From: Datura wrightii
Lineage: Eukaryota; Streptophyta; Magnoliopsida; Solanales; Solanaceae
Assembly: GCA_035772735.1 (NCBI GenBank)
Contig: JASDFA010000006.1
Span: 65,550,001-65,614,000, forward strand
Direction: 5' to 3'
Length of the DNA: 64,000 nucleotides
The position numbers and the translations under genes are program-made. This document shows, piece by piece, positions 23,001 through 35,140 of this stretch. Positions within the stretch are counted from its first letter, which is position 1; the number at the start of each line of letters is the position of its first letter. Under the pieces are notes generated by a model. That model ran no database searches. It was not told the DNA's origin and saw only the letters and a program-made list of their open reading frames with translations.

Positions 23001-23675
23001 ATGGCTGCTCTTTTGCCCGGAGACTTGAAGAACATGTTTGAGGAAGTCAACAAGAAAGTTGACTATGCAAGTGTCATCGTTCCACCAAGGGTGAATGCTT
23101 TGTCATTAAAGATTGAAGAAAGCATCTACACTATGTTTAAGGTAGAGAGGAAGTTTCACAACTCCAGGATGACGACCCTCATCAGTACTTAAAACATTTC
23201 TTAGAGGTGTGCAACCTCCATAAGCAAAAGAATGTGTCTGATGATGCTATTCGGATGAGGGTATTCAAATACTCCTTGGACGGAGAGGCACGAGATTGGT
23301 TGCATAGATTTCCTCCCAACTCAATTAATACATGGCAAGAGTTAGTGAGCATATTCATAAAGAAGTGATTTCCACCTAGAAAAAATTCAAAGCAACGTAA
23401 CAACATATTCTATTTTAGGTAGCTCCCTGGGGAGCAGTTGTTTGAAGTGTGGGAGCAATTTAAGAAATACATACTTTGGGTGCCCAACCATGGATTTCCC
23501 GACCACATATTGCTTGAAAAATTCTACACCTTCTTGGATGCTTTCACACAATCTGTTGCTAATAATGCCACAGGAGGGTGCTTCATGGATAAAACATTCA
23601 ATCGAATTGCCATAATTTTTGACCGAATATCAAAGCACAACCATGCTTGGCATGGAGGAGAACAAAGTCGGGGCT
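23001..23675 (+). pseudogene. J gag, 5' part (cut by K)
   Basis: Starts at ATG 23001 (MAALLPGDLKNMF), 100 bp after the PBS. The capsid block is clear despite frame breaks: HQYLKHFLEVC, YSLDGEARDWLHRFPPNSI, NTWQELVSIFIKK, a TGA where Phe is usual, then FPPRKN...EQLFEVWEQFKKY. The frame stops at the K insertion (TSD GGGCT at 23671-23675). The coding sense resumes at 47740. Confidence 0.7.
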
Positions 23676-25014
23676 TGATATCGTCCAAACTACACTCTTC
23701 TTTATGAAAGAGAATAAACGGTCGTTGTATCAAAACAAATAACCCTAGGGGTGTTGGGGTCAAATCCCATAAGGAATGCCAGCTGATCACACAATAGTCA
23801 TCTATTAAATTAAACTAATTTGCATCAATGTTGCAATACAAATAATATAAAATTGGGAAAATCGCAATTTATAAAATAAAATATGGAATTTCACACTAAA
23901 AACTGGGGCAAAAATAGAAAAGACCAATGGAGAGAATACTAGGCGTATGATATTGATAAGGGCTTTAATGGTTGGAATTGTTAATTTCTCCCATCCTTAC
24001 TCAACAGTATGATTAACTGCAGATTAGACAACATCTTAAGTTTCTCAACCAATTAGATGTATTATACCTCGGATTTTCTCAAATCCCAAAGTTCCTCTTC
24101 ACATCAACCAAATCAACTTGGATATGGATTCACTATTTCTAGCTCCAATCCTTAATGGATGTGTAAAAATGGGTTTTGTCTATGTCTAGCCCAACCCCAC
24201 ATATTTACCACCCAAGTACCCATTAGCGTTTCCGCATCCATACCTTAATTTTCCCTTTTCAAGAAAAATCAAAGTAAGGAAATACAACCCACATTTGCAA
24301 CTATGATTTTTCAACTTAAAATTTAGAGGAAACACTGAAATCATACTAATTGAGTAAATCTAAGATCAAATATACAATACCTAACCCAAATCAACCCCAA
24401 TCATTCACACACCCCTAGCAAAGAATTCAGTTACTCATGTAAGAAAAGTAAGACATTGCATTAATCAACAATTCAATATCCATTTACAAATTGAGTAAGA
24501 TAAATTCAAGCAAGGTCTGAACTCCAATGGAGTTTTCTACCTTCTCAATGAAGAAGATGACTCTTTCTCTTTCTAGTTCTCTCTTCTTTCTATATAAGCC
24601 AAAAGAAATAGAATAATCAATACTTTCTAGAATGGAATATTTAGTTCTTTTACAAGAGGTACAAAAATAGGGTACAAATCTACTTTTCTTTTTCTATGCT
24701 TGACATTTTTACCCCTGGCTGATGGGCCTCACTTGAGATTCACTACTGCAAAACATCGGTCAGCTCTAGCTGGAGGACAATGAGATTTTTGTTTCTTCAG
24801 TGCTGGCATCGGCAGTTCGCCAGTGTCCTCTGGTGGAGCACCGGTCATCAACTCTGTTTCCATGCTTTTTTCTCTATTTCATGCTTTTCTCCATTCAAGT
24901 TAAGTACCTGCAAGGATTAAGGAGAAAATGCATAAAATCCACCTAATGGACTTGAAAAATAAGTAAAAGCTCATGTTTAAGAGCTTAGTGAGTTGGTGAA
25001 TTACAAACTCATCA
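23676..25014 (-). repeat. K 3' LTR
   Basis: TGATATCGTCC...CAAACTCATCA, 1339 bp, parallel to 46184-47734. A TATA-like site (minus TTATATAG) lies at 24590-24598. The dyad array at 24725-24850 is shorter than in the other LTR, accounting for most of the 212-bp length difference. Confidence 0.87.
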
Positions 25015-25032
25015 AACCCCCAAACTTGAACC
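25015..25032 (-). other. K polypurine tract
   Basis: The minus strand reads GGTTCAAGTTTGGGGGTT immediately before the 3' LTR start TGATGAG. A GAGGACAAGCAA block lies just upstream of it. Confidence 0.8.
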
Positions 25033-27180
25033 ATTGCTTGTCCTCGCGTATGCAATTCTTTTCAAGTGAGCAAATGGACAGCATGCCAACATGAAGTTAT
25101 GCATCAAGGAACAATGATTATAAGACAACCCACAAACACTCACCAACTCAAGGAAAAAGAAAAAAGACTCCCCCAAAATGTGAGAAAGTTTCAAGAAGTA
25201 ACCACAATGAATAGGCATGATTCGCAACTGCTTCATTTTTCAAAACAAGGGAATAGTTTATCCAATCAAACACACATAGTATCTCAAACCATAATCATTT
25301 TGCATTCAAAAATTGAGTGAATGATCACACTACTCATGCCTCAATCACATCTTTACATCAATGCAAGTATGTTCTCAAAGGGAGTGATGCCACTCACTAC
25401 AAGAGAGATTCCCTTTTCTTTATCATAAAGTAATGTACACACGAGGGATTATAGAATAAGACGATCATGCTCACTCTCACAAAAGAAATATCCATGTACA
25501 CAACTTGATGCATAGGCTTGCCCTTCGTGTAACTCACCACTAATATAGAGCAACTACACTCAAAATCAATTAGGACTTACGGGTCATGACGAAGGCTAGA
25601 GGTAAGGGTAAGACAAATATTTAGCTCTAGTAACTAGAACCTCACTAATGCCTTTTTGTGAAAACTTTTAACCTCCCATCAAACTCTTTATATCACTCCA
25701 CCTTATTCCTCCTTTTTCATCATATTCATTTTTTATTTCTCAAAAGTTCTCTTTTTTACCTCCTTTGGCTCTCACATTAAGCCTCGTCTAAGCAAGAGGT
25801 AACACCATTTCACTATTCTTTTTCTCTTTTTGATGATTCAAGGTTTCTCAACCTATCATTTCATTTATTTTGGTCACAGTTTGGTGCTACCTCACATTTG
25901 AGCTCATCATATTTCTCCCTTTCTTGTAAACCCTTAAACTTAGGCTTTTTTCCACTTTTCCATTGATTTCCTTATCTCTCCCTGTGTTTTGGACTTCAAG
26001 CCCCCATTATTTTCATTCATTCATCACTAGCAATTAAGAAGGATGCATTCCAAAGAAGAGAATTACAAAGGGATATTGGGCTTGTACTACGGTTTCCAAG
26101 AATAAACAGTCTAAAGGCTCAACATTGGCTAGCACGAGAAGACGTTTTGGGAGGTCATTTTGGGTAAAGTTACTGATAAATAGAAAGCCTAAAATCATGT
26201 TCTAAGTGCAGCTACATCTAGAATTTCACCTTGAGTCACACTTAGGGAAAGTTCTAGACAAGCAGAGATGTATGAGACTCATTCAAATGACCTTACCACT
26301 CAAAGCATCACACCAAAAGAGTTCACACAAGTCATTATTATCACAAAACTTTGATTCAAGACAATAAAGTATGCGAATCCAAATTACAAACAGGGAATAT
26401 GTAATGTATGACAAGAAATTGCTACGTTTTCCATTTCAAATGCCCATTTTTTTTCAATTCAGTTTTCATGCCACACAAATTTTTTGTGGTACCTCTCGAA
26501 AATGGTTTCATAAAAGACTCAAAGAAAACATGACATTTACCCTTAAGAAAGTCTCCTCACAATCTATCATTGAAAAATGCCATCCGTTTCGATAACAAAA
26601 AGAAAATAAAAAAATTGCTCCTTTGGAAAGAACTGTGGTATAAAGAAATTTGTTGGAGTTTATTTACTATCTACTATTCACAAAGGCAAAAATCAAACTT
26701 GGGTCATGAACTTTTGGAAATAAAAACAAAGACCCACTCAAAAACACTAACGAAATTTCATTTCATTATTCCATAGCTTAACAACCTCAAAGATAAGATG
26801 CATACTCCCTTCCCCCTAACTTAAAAGAACACATTGCCCACAATGTAAAAAAAAAGAAAAACAAGTTGAAGGAGACTCCCTAAAATATTTAGTGATTGCG
26901 GAGAGGGATCCATGAGTATGTGGTTTCATCAAAATGTCATAAAGTCGTCTCTGTTGCATACGGCATCAATGGATCAGGTGGGAGTTCCAGCGATTTCCCT
27001 AGTTTGGGAACCACCCATTTGTCTGGTAGAGTTCTGATCTCATGATATGAGGTGGTATCCACCAACCGGGTTTCCATGATGTTTCTATTTCTCTCATAGT
27101 GAGCATCCGATGGGGTGGTGGCCGGCTATGATATATCTCTTCATCGAACATAATTTTTGAAGGACTGTCAAACTCCACGC
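25033..27180 (-). other. K 3' UTR with conserved module
   Basis: No coding. The conserved module (minus strand: TAAGTCCTAATTGATT, GGGCAAGCC, CATGGATATTTCTTTTG, TGAGAGTGAG) lies at 25469-25590. Pyrimidine-rich tracts on the plus strand (25680-25960) correspond to the purine tract of the other elements. Small open stretches such as 26371-26776 have no recognisable protein content. Confidence 0.55.
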
Positions 27181-27181
27181 A

Positions 27182-28977
27182 CTAATCATCTCGCGGGCTC
27201 TTGGGCCCCTCAGACTGGATAGCCGTGACTGCGGGTTCATGGAGGTTAATATTGATGGAGGGAAAATGATCCATATTCCTTGCCACATCACCCCTCAAGG
27301 TAATCACTTCATTCTCTAAGACCTCAACTTTAGCATAGAGGCCTCTCAACTTTTCTCTTGCAGGTTGCATGGCCTTTTTAATGGCTTGATGGATCATGGA
27401 AGGTATTTTTTTGTCCAACTTTATGATCTGACTCTCATGAGCTTTGGCCATTTATGCTATTTTCCACAGGTCGGTTGACAAAAAGGCGGTGACGGTGGCT
27501 GCTTGGGAAGACCCTGATGTTGTGCTAGAGAACATAGAAAGCAGCGGGTTAATTCTGTCCACCATTCCTTTGGGCCACTTTGAAGCTAGGGCATCTTTAT
27601 CAGTTTTGGTGGTTAGTGTAATCACTCCATCAACCCTCATAGTTCATCAGTGCCTTGAAAGAGAGGGAATTTGATTCGCATGCATAACATACTGATGAGG
27701 CTGGGATAAGGAAACGACATTGCCTGTTGCTTGGCCTTCCTTTTGGATTGATATGCAATGATTTCCCCCATGTTAATGTGTGTCTGATCCATGATGCAGG
27801 TCACAAGAACTGCAACCTCAACTGTGACCTGCGTTGTATTCTTTGAAGGGATAATTTGAGTACATACCAACTCCATCCACATGAGAGCTTCAAAATTTTA
27901 GATCATGGCGGTGAATCATTCCTTTTAAAGTAGCCCACTGTGGTTGATCTCTTGCAATTATTCCAGCCACCTTTGAAACTAATTTTCTTTATCTTCCACC
28001 TTCCTTCGGAAGTTTAAACTTGGCCGGATTGGTTCAATCCCATAGATGGAATTAATTGCTTCTAGGGTGATGTTCACTTCTTGTCCCCGCACCCACACAG
28101 ACGGAAGGCATGGCATTGTGTCTACTCGGCCTTTGTGCTTTAAGGTACTTTTTCCCGCCCTGTAAGAGGTGTAGAACTCCCACACCAACTCAAGGAAATA
28201 GGGGCCTACGGGTATAGTGAATGGACCTTAATCCCAAATGCCGATCTGATTGTAGATATTGGGGAAGTCATCCTTGAAGGATTCCACCTCAAATTGAGCT
28301 TCTGCAGTGATGGACCTCTTCCCTTTGAAGGAAAATAGTAAGCTTTCATTTTTTCTAGCCCAAAGAAAAGTTACGAAATACGCTGGGCCTCCTTAGAAGT
28401 TAAGTCTTGCATGTTGGTGTTGGTCATTAGGGCTTTCTAAGTAGCCCACTGTGGTTGATCTCTTGCAATTATTCCAGCCACCTTTGAAACTAATTTTCTT
28501 TATCTTCCACCTTCCTTCGGAAGTTTAAACTTGGCCGGATTGGTTCAATCCCATAGATGGAATTAATTGCTTCTAGGGTGATGTTCACTTCTTGTCCCCG
28601 CACCCACACAGACGGAAGGCATGGCATTGTGTCTACTCGGCCTTTGTGCTTTAAGGTACTTTTTCCCGCCCTGTAAGAGGTGTAGAACTCCCACACCAAC
28701 TCAAGGAAATAGGGGCCTACGGGTATAGTGAATGGACCTTAATCCCAAATGCCGATCTGATTGTAGATATTGGGGAAGTCATCCTTGAAGGATTCCACCT
28801 CAAATTGAGCTTCTGCAGTGATGGACCTCTTCCCTTTGAAGGAAAATAGTAAGCTTTCATTTTTTCTAGCCCAAAGAAAAGTTACGAAATACGCTGGGCC
28901 TCCTTAGAAGTTAAGTCTTGCATGTTGGTGTTGGTCATTAGGGCTTTCTCTGAGCTATTTCGTCTGGAGGTGGACAT
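27182..28977 (-). pseudogene. K ORF2 with internally duplicated domain
   Basis: ATG at 28977 (MSTSRRNSSEKALM). Blocks in order: FVTFLWARKN, DDFPNIYNQIGIWD, FLELVWEFYTSYRAG, VWVRGQEVNITLEAINSIYG; then, after a perfect 511-bp repeat of this half, WMELVCTQIIPSKNTTQVT, CIMDQTHINMGEIIA and YPSLISMLC. A C-terminal likely coiled coil follows (KLRGLYAKVEVLENEVITLRG, 27451-27182). The two domain halves match ORF2 of C, H and J. Stops and the duplication make it dead. Role unknown. Its position after integrase suggests an accessory or env-position gene; no signal peptide or membrane segment is seen. Confidence 0.65.
27928..28949. repeat. Perfect 511-bp tandem duplication in K ORF2
   Basis: 27928-28438 and 28439-28949 abut with no spacer, and I found no difference between them. 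Each encodes the same 69-residue open stretch (start MVWEFYTSY). Identity contrasts with the decay of the surrounding ORF. Confidence 0.93.
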
Positions 28978-28988
28978 GATGTTGTAGG

Positions 28989-29746
28989 CTATAGTTAGTA
29001 CCATACAATGATTTGAAAGGAGAACAATATCTAAGCAGAATGGATGGACACAAAAATTGAAAAACTGAATGATATTCAATTAGAAGTGAAGAAATGTTAA
29101 AGCTAGTAACACCGGCGAAATGCAAATGGTGATCCGTGAAGCACTGATGAGCTGCTGTTATTAAGCAAAAAGCTGGGTGAAGACATCCTACACCGGTGAG
29201 TCATCTCTCTCAAATTGCGAAGCATCAATGAAAGGAAGGTTCGTGGTAGTGGCCTGTAACCTCACGACTGGACCCGCATTTTAATCGGTGGTTCGCCGGA
29301 CATGACCGACGTTTCACTGATGGGCTGCCTCATATTCAGTCGAATAGAATTCCTTCCAAAATTAAGATTCCTCCACTCATTACCCCTCACAATAACTTAC
29401 ACAATCAGGTACAATCAAAATGACAACGATGATTTTTTCTTAAGAAAGAAGTCGCTCTATCTGTCATTGGGTAAATCGTGCATGCGAAGCACACAGGGTT
29501 ACTCGGACTTCACCCCTAAACTAGAATCTCCACGATACAAATCATGAAGCACACACAAAAAATAAGACACCCACATTAACATGTGAACCCCAAGATAACA
29601 CCACCAACATACCCACTACATGAACAATATTCAATCAAGTAAAAGAAGAGAATGGGGAACATGAGTGGTACCAATATCTATTCTAGGATGCTTGAGTTTA
29701 GATTTATATTCTCAATTTAAGTATAGCAAAGCTAGGAGACACATAC
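28989..29746 (-). other. Putative intron before K ORF2
   Basis: Donor CTTG|GTATGT at 29746 (minus). Acceptor either ACTATAG at 28989, 11 nt before the ATG, or CTGCTTAG at 29031. GCCGGTG/CACCGGCG-type dyad words lie inside it at 29105-29335, as in the H intron. Inferred by analogy with C. Confidence 0.45.
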
Positions 29747-30111
29747 CAAGTTGAGAAGGGAGAATAAGTAGGGAGATGAAAGCTTTGTGACTTGCTCAAT
29801 TATGGTGCCTTCAAATTCATGGGAATTTAGGTGAGGTGAGATGGGTGATGGGAGAGAGGTATTTAAAGGCTAAGAGAGGGGAAGGTGATTGGGAAAGAAG
29901 AAGGTAGGTGATAATGGAGTTTATGTTGGAAAGGTAGTTTGTTGGAAATTTAAGAGGTGGTGGAAAAGTGAAAAGTGTGGGAAAATGGAAAAGTGGGAAG
30001 GGTTTAATCAAATAAGGGATGTTTTAGGGATTTAGGCCGGGTTTTTAGATTTCTGGGTTAATTGGTCAATGGATGGTCAACATTTTTAATGAACATGTAT
30101 ATCTAGATCTG
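29747..30111 (-). promoter_or_regulatory. K ORF2 leader with TATA-like site
   Basis: The minus strand has TTTAAATA at 29867-29860, just downstream of the dyad array. A pyrimidine-rich leader (CTCCCTACTTATTCTCCCTTC) runs to the donor at 29746. The order array, TATA, leader is the order in K's own LTR. Promoter activity is inferred. Confidence 0.45.
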
Positions 30112-30512
30112 TACTTATCCGGCGATAGTCCGTGCATACCGGCAGTTCACCTGTTTTGGCGCCGATGATCATCCACTTTCAGTTCTCTGGTTCATAGCGG
30201 TGATAGTCCAGCATCTCACGGGTTGGAACCGGCGATTCATCAGTTGAGCTACCGATATTATCATAACTCCCAGGTATACAGGTTGAAGCCAGTGTTTCAC
30301 CGGAGGTTCGCGGATGGGTATCGGCGATTCGCCGGTTGGATCACCAAACACACCCTAAGTTCCAGGTGTACCGTTTGGAGCCGGCGGTTCACAGATTGGT
30401 ATCGGTGTTCCACCTGGGAAGTCGCCAATTTCCTCTCTTATCACCCCTTATTCTGTTCATCACCAGTTATAGGTTGGCGCCTTACATTTTTGCACCGACG
30501 TTCCGCCGGCTT
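30112..30512 (-). promoter_or_regulatory. K internal dyad array between integrase and ORF2
   Basis: Dense forward and inverted copies of GGCGATTCGCCGGTT, CACCGGAGGTTCGCGG, CCGGCGGTTCAC and similar. The same word family (AATTCGCCGGTA, GGTTCACCGGTG, GGCGTTTCGCCGG) fills the array of K's LTRs (24725-24850, 47262-47575) and not those of the other elements here. Confidence 0.6.
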
Positions 30513-30606
30513 GGCGCTAGTCCTATTCTTCTTCTCCTTGATTGTGCATCCAATCTACCTATAAAATCAAAATAAAAAAAACATCAAAATATTCAAGATA
30601 AAAATG

Positions 30607-30654
30607 CTTTGGTTGCCTCCCAAGAAGCACCTTAGTTAACGTCGTGGCACGACG
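30607..30654 (-). other. K twin hairpins after pol
   Basis: Minus: CGTCG-TGCCA-CGACG (30654-30640), a 15-nt spacer, CTTGGG-AGGCAA-CCAAAG (30624-30607). The first stem is perfect and the second has one mismatch. It begins about 35 nt after the end of the pol coding sense. Confidence 0.7.
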
Positions 30655-30689
30655 GAGGCTCCTTATGTGCTATGGCTCATCTAGGCACA

Positions 30690-32021
30690 TGATCTCTATT
30701 CAACCTCCTCCAACACTCCCAAATACTTCTTTACCCTTTGTCCATTCACCTTGAATTTCGACCCATCTTCTCCTTCAAGTTTAATGGCACCGTTTTCAAA
30801 AACTTGGGACACTTTAAATGGCCCTAACCATTTAGATTTGAGCTTTCTAGGACTAACGTCAGTCTTGAATTGAACAACAATATCAAATCTCCCGAAACAA
30901 AATTTTGATGCAAGATTTTCTGGTCATGGTAGTGCTTCATGTAGGCATTATACGTAGCTGCGTTCTCATATGTTGTTATTCTAAATTAATCCAACGTATG
31001 CAGATTTTCCACTTTCCCTTGGACGACTCTCCCCCAATCAATGTTAGAGATCTTCAGTGCCCATAAGGCTTTATGTTCTATATCAACAGGGAGGTGGCAA
31101 GATTTTCCAAAAACAAGCTGGTATGGTGACATTCCAATTGGTGTCTTATATGCAGTCCAATACGCCCACAAGGAATCATCTAGCTTCCAAGCCCAATCTG
31201 TTCTATTCACATCGACTGTTTTAGTAAAGATAGATTTGATTTCCCCATTAGAGACTTCTACTTATCCACTTGTCTGTGGATGATAAGGGGTGACCACTTT
31301 GTGCTTCACACCATACTTGGCTAGCAAAGTGTTGAACAATCGATTGCAAAAGTGTGATTCTCTATCACTAATGATAGCTCTGAGGGTGCCAAACTGTGAG
31401 AAAATATGCTTTTTCAAAAAGGCTATTACACTCATCCCCTTATTTTGGGCAATGCTAAGGCTTCCACCCACTTAGAGACACAATCAACAGCCACCAGAAT
31501 GTACGTGTTTCCACAAGATCTCATAAAAGGGCCCATAAAATCGATTTCCCATACGTCAAACAATTCCACCTCTAAGGGTGGTGTCAAACGAAGTTATGCC
31601 TCCTCGAAATGCTCCCTGTTTGTTGACACCGATCGCACTGCTTCACAAAGTCATGGGCATCCTGATGAAGGGTAGGCCAATAAAATCCACATTGTAGCAC
31701 TTCTATTATTGTTTGAACACTCCCATAATGGCCCCCAACTGGTGATGAATGACAAGCCTCTAGAATTGGTTCCATTTCAACCTCTGGGACACACCTACAA
31801 ATTGTACCATCAAAAAAACTACGAAAAAGGTAGAGTTCATCCCAATAAAACTTCAGAACATCATGCATGAATCTCTTCTTTTGATGAAAGGTCAACCTAT
31901 CGGGTGTGATATTGCTTGCCAAATAATTAGAAAAATCTGTAAACCAAGGTGTTAAGTCATGGGTTGCAGCAAAAATATGTTCATAAGGGAAGTCATCATT
32001 AATCTCCTCATGTACTCCCAA
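30690..32021 (-). pseudogene. K integrase
   Basis: DDE-type integrase of Ty3/gypsy elements, in order on the minus strand. An HHCC zinc-binding region is in 32021-31584 (HSSPVGGHYG, then CDRCQQTG). The catalytic core follows with a first Asp block (DFMGPF) in a stop-ridden stretch, IISDRESHF, and TPYHPQTSG then a TAA codon in place of Gln before VEVSN. The C-terminal part has LDDSLWAYWTAYKTPIGMSP, VFGKSCHLPV and, near 30710-30790, FKVNGQRVK-like sequence. No chromodomain is seen. Several stops and frameshifts break it. Confidence 0.8.
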
Positions 32022-32089
32022 CTGACCATTTGTCTCTAGGCGTGATAGATGGTCAACTACTTGATTCTCACATCCTATCCAATACTTTA

Positions 32090-32420
32090 CTTCAAAGTCG
32101 AATTCCTACAACAACAGGACCCACCTAATAAGCCTAGATTTAGCATCTTTCTTGGTTATCAAATATCTGAGTGTCGCATTGTCCGTGTGCACCACCACTT
32201 TGGTTCCCAATAGGTATGCCTGAAACTTTTCAAACACAAATACTAAAGCGAATAGCTCTTGTTCTGTCACTGTGTAGTTGGTGTGCATCATTCAGGGCTT
32301 TGCTAGTGTAGTAAATGGGGTAAAAAATCTTTTCGTTCCACTGACCAAGGACTAACCCTAATGCTACACCACTGGCATCACACATTAGCTCAAAGGGATT
32401 TGACCAATCTGGTGTCATGA
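32090..32420 (-). pseudogene. K RNase H
   Basis: Two overlapping open stretches carry the family motifs: FELMCDASGVALGLVLGQW (first Asp), then YYTSKALNDAH, TVTEQELFALVFVFEKF (Glu) and VVHTDNATLRYLITKKDAK (Asp). The frame changes between the two stretches. It lies between RT and integrase as in all Ty3/gypsy pol genes. Confidence 0.82.
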
Positions 32421-32682
32421 TGATTGGAGCGGATATTAGCTATTCTTTCAATTCCAAAAAAACCCTCATACACTCCTCATCAAAATTGAACTTTTCCTCT
32501 TTTTCTACCAATCGTAAAAAAGGATAAGCTATATTGGAGAAATCTTTGATGAAACGACAGTAAAATCCCACATGTGCTAGAAAACTCCTAATACCCTTAC
32601 CAGTGCTTGGAAGAGGTAACTAAGCATTGGCATTAATCTTGGCTTGGTCTACTTCAATCCCTTTCTCAGAAATTTTGTGTCC

Positions 32683-33008
32683 CTAAATAATCCATTCTTT
32701 TACCATAAAATGACACTTTTCCCAATTAAGTACCAAGTTTGTCTCCTCACATCTCTTCAAAACCTCTTCTAGGTGTACCAAGCAATCTTCAAATGAATTT
32801 CCCACAACTAAGAAGTCATCCATGAAGACTTCCATAGTATCCTCCACCATATCCAAAAAAATTGACATCATCCACCTCTGGAAAGTGGCAGGAGCATTGC
32901 AAAGACCAAAAGGCATCCTCTTTAATGTAAAAGTCCCATAAGGACAAGTAAATGTGATTATCTCTTGATCTTCGGGAGCAATAGAAATTTGATTGTATCC
33001 TGAGTAAC
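32683..33008 (-). pseudogene. K reverse transcriptase, catalytic half (cut by E)
   Basis: From the E insertion the frame reads SGYNQISIAPED, TLKRMPFGLCNAPATFQRWM and VFMDDFLVVGNSFEDCLVHL. The catalytic box is FMDD instead of the common YxDD, a variant typical of Athila/Tat elements. The palm motif is followed by NWEKCHFMV. The frame is open to 32683. Removing E and one TSD makes it contiguous with 35141. Confidence 0.87.
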
Positions 33009-35135
33009 TGTCACGCCCCACCTTGGGAGGCGTGACTGGCACCTGGTGCCCCACTAGGACCTGAACTGCTGAGCTGACTGAGTCTAAGCACCTCTGGTGC
33101 CGGACTGACTCTAACTCTAGAATCAAGAAAACAACGGGCTATATAGCGGCTGTAAATACAACCCACGACCAGCAAGGCCTGTAGCCACCTGTGAAAATAA
33201 ACAGCTAACCAGAGACAAACAATCATAGGGAGTCCTATGCGGGCCGACAAGGCCACCATGATATCTAGTTATAACTGGAAAGTAAAATCAGATGCTAAAC
33301 TGAATTATGATCGACAAGGCGACCAATCAACAGCTAAACAGGGCCCCATACGGCCAACACACATAATCTAAAACACATATGCCCCCCACACGACCGATAT
33401 CATCTAACCACAGGGAAGTAATACAACCTGCAACCCTCTAGGAGTAATAAGATGGTCAGAACAGGGCCCGACCTAATACTGTACAAACAAAAGAAGTAAA
33501 CCTCTATCACACAAGCTTCGAAAGAAGGGAGCTAACGGCTCTGTACAGCTGACTGGAACTACGAGGGACCTGCTGCTCATCTATCTACACCTGCAGGCAA
33601 GTATTGCAGCCCCCCAGAAGAGGGTGTCATACCACAGGTACTGAATATGTAAGGCAGTAACTTTAAATGACTGAAAGTAAGAAATAGAACTGACAATAAC
33701 TGAAGTAAAGAAAACAGACTGAAGATAACTGAAGTAGTAAGATTAGGGCTAAATATAACTATAATAAAGAGGGTAGGGGTCATACCTGACAAATGAGGCG
33801 TCTTACTGTCTAACTATCAGTAACTAAAGCAAACATAAACCTTACCTGGACCCCATAAGCCGGAAGGTACAATCAGCATAGAATAACCCACCTGGGCCCC
33901 CATTAGCCTTAGTGAGTACACCTCAATCTATATACCCCTATCTAGGTCATACTGAGTCAACTACCAGCTATGAGCATCCTGCCGATCCCCTGGGTCTGCA
34001 CTGGGCCCACTCGCCCCTGACTATAGCTGCGTCTGAGTCCGGAGGACTCCTAATATCTACACCCCGGGCATAAACGCTCAGCGGCGGTGCGTATAAGGCC
34101 CACCACGACATATGAGGATCTAGATCCCAATCTTCGTCCCTTGCGGATGGCATGCTACTCCGCAAAGCGACGTAATCTCGCCCTTTGCGGGCGGCGACAC
34201 AGCTATTAACCCTGGGGTGGTCACGAAAGCTATACAGGTATAATCCAACCCAAAACAATATAATTTATGAGTCTCGACTGACAACAACAACTAGATATGA
34301 TAACATACTCCTGACATGCTTTACTGGAATTCATACTGGACTACTATGCTGAAGAAACTAACTTGCCGAAAGAAAATGCCTTAACATACCTCGTTCGCTG
34401 TATACCGATTAACTGGCGAGTTTCGGCTCGTGTTCAACTGCCCTTCTCAACTGTAATCATTTCAACGGAAGAATAGGACTAACTTCATTACTATATTCAA
34501 AGAAAATGATAGCTTATATATACATATACCGACTATGCTTCAACTTATCAAAAGACGATCAAAAACTCATAATTTCTGGGAAATCTAGAAGGGAGAAATA
34601 CTTACTTTAGGAACGTGATCGGATTGACACTAGTTTGGAACAATTCCATCAACTTAAGCTCGGCAGGACAACGATTTTCCAGGAGTATTTTACAAAAATA
34701 ACTCCACAGCAATGCTCTCTGTAGCCTTATACTTCAATACTCGGAGTTAATTTGGATTTGGACGGCGTTTAGCGGCGTGATCGGATGATTTCCTAATGTT
34801 TTCCTTCGTTCTCCCTCTGTTATGGCCGTGAGTTATATGGAAATAACATAACATCTAAGTATGAGGCCTTTATATACTTGAGGAAGCAGACAACGCAATG
34901 TGGCACTCTGCCGAATGCGCCAATTTACGAGCATGCCACGTTGGCTAATGCGGAGGAGCTGCTCTGTGCCACTTTGCCCCTGTTGGCAGCTTGGTTCAGC
35001 CTCCTCTCGTGAAATCCCGACTTTGCACTCGTTCGGCCTTTCCCCGGGCCCTTTCCTCGTACGTATGGAACTCTAAAACTCTCAACCAACATATGAATAG
35101 GCCAACTAAATGTTAGAAACTTACAGGGTGTAACA
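33009..35135 (-). mobile_element. Solo LTR E inside K RT
   Basis: TGTCACGCCCC...GGGTGTAACA with TSD GTAAC (33004-33008, 35136-35140). 2127 bp, reverse-complement relative of F (3292-5612). No internal domain. A minus-strand TATA box (TATATAAAG) lies at 34868-34876, with GC-rich dyad words upstream (34890-35040). Confidence 0.88.
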
Positions 35136-35140
35136 GTAAC

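Noticed and set aside
30223..30575. 113-codon plus-strand open stretch
   Set aside because: Coincides with K's dyad array; open frame follows from GC-rich repeated words.
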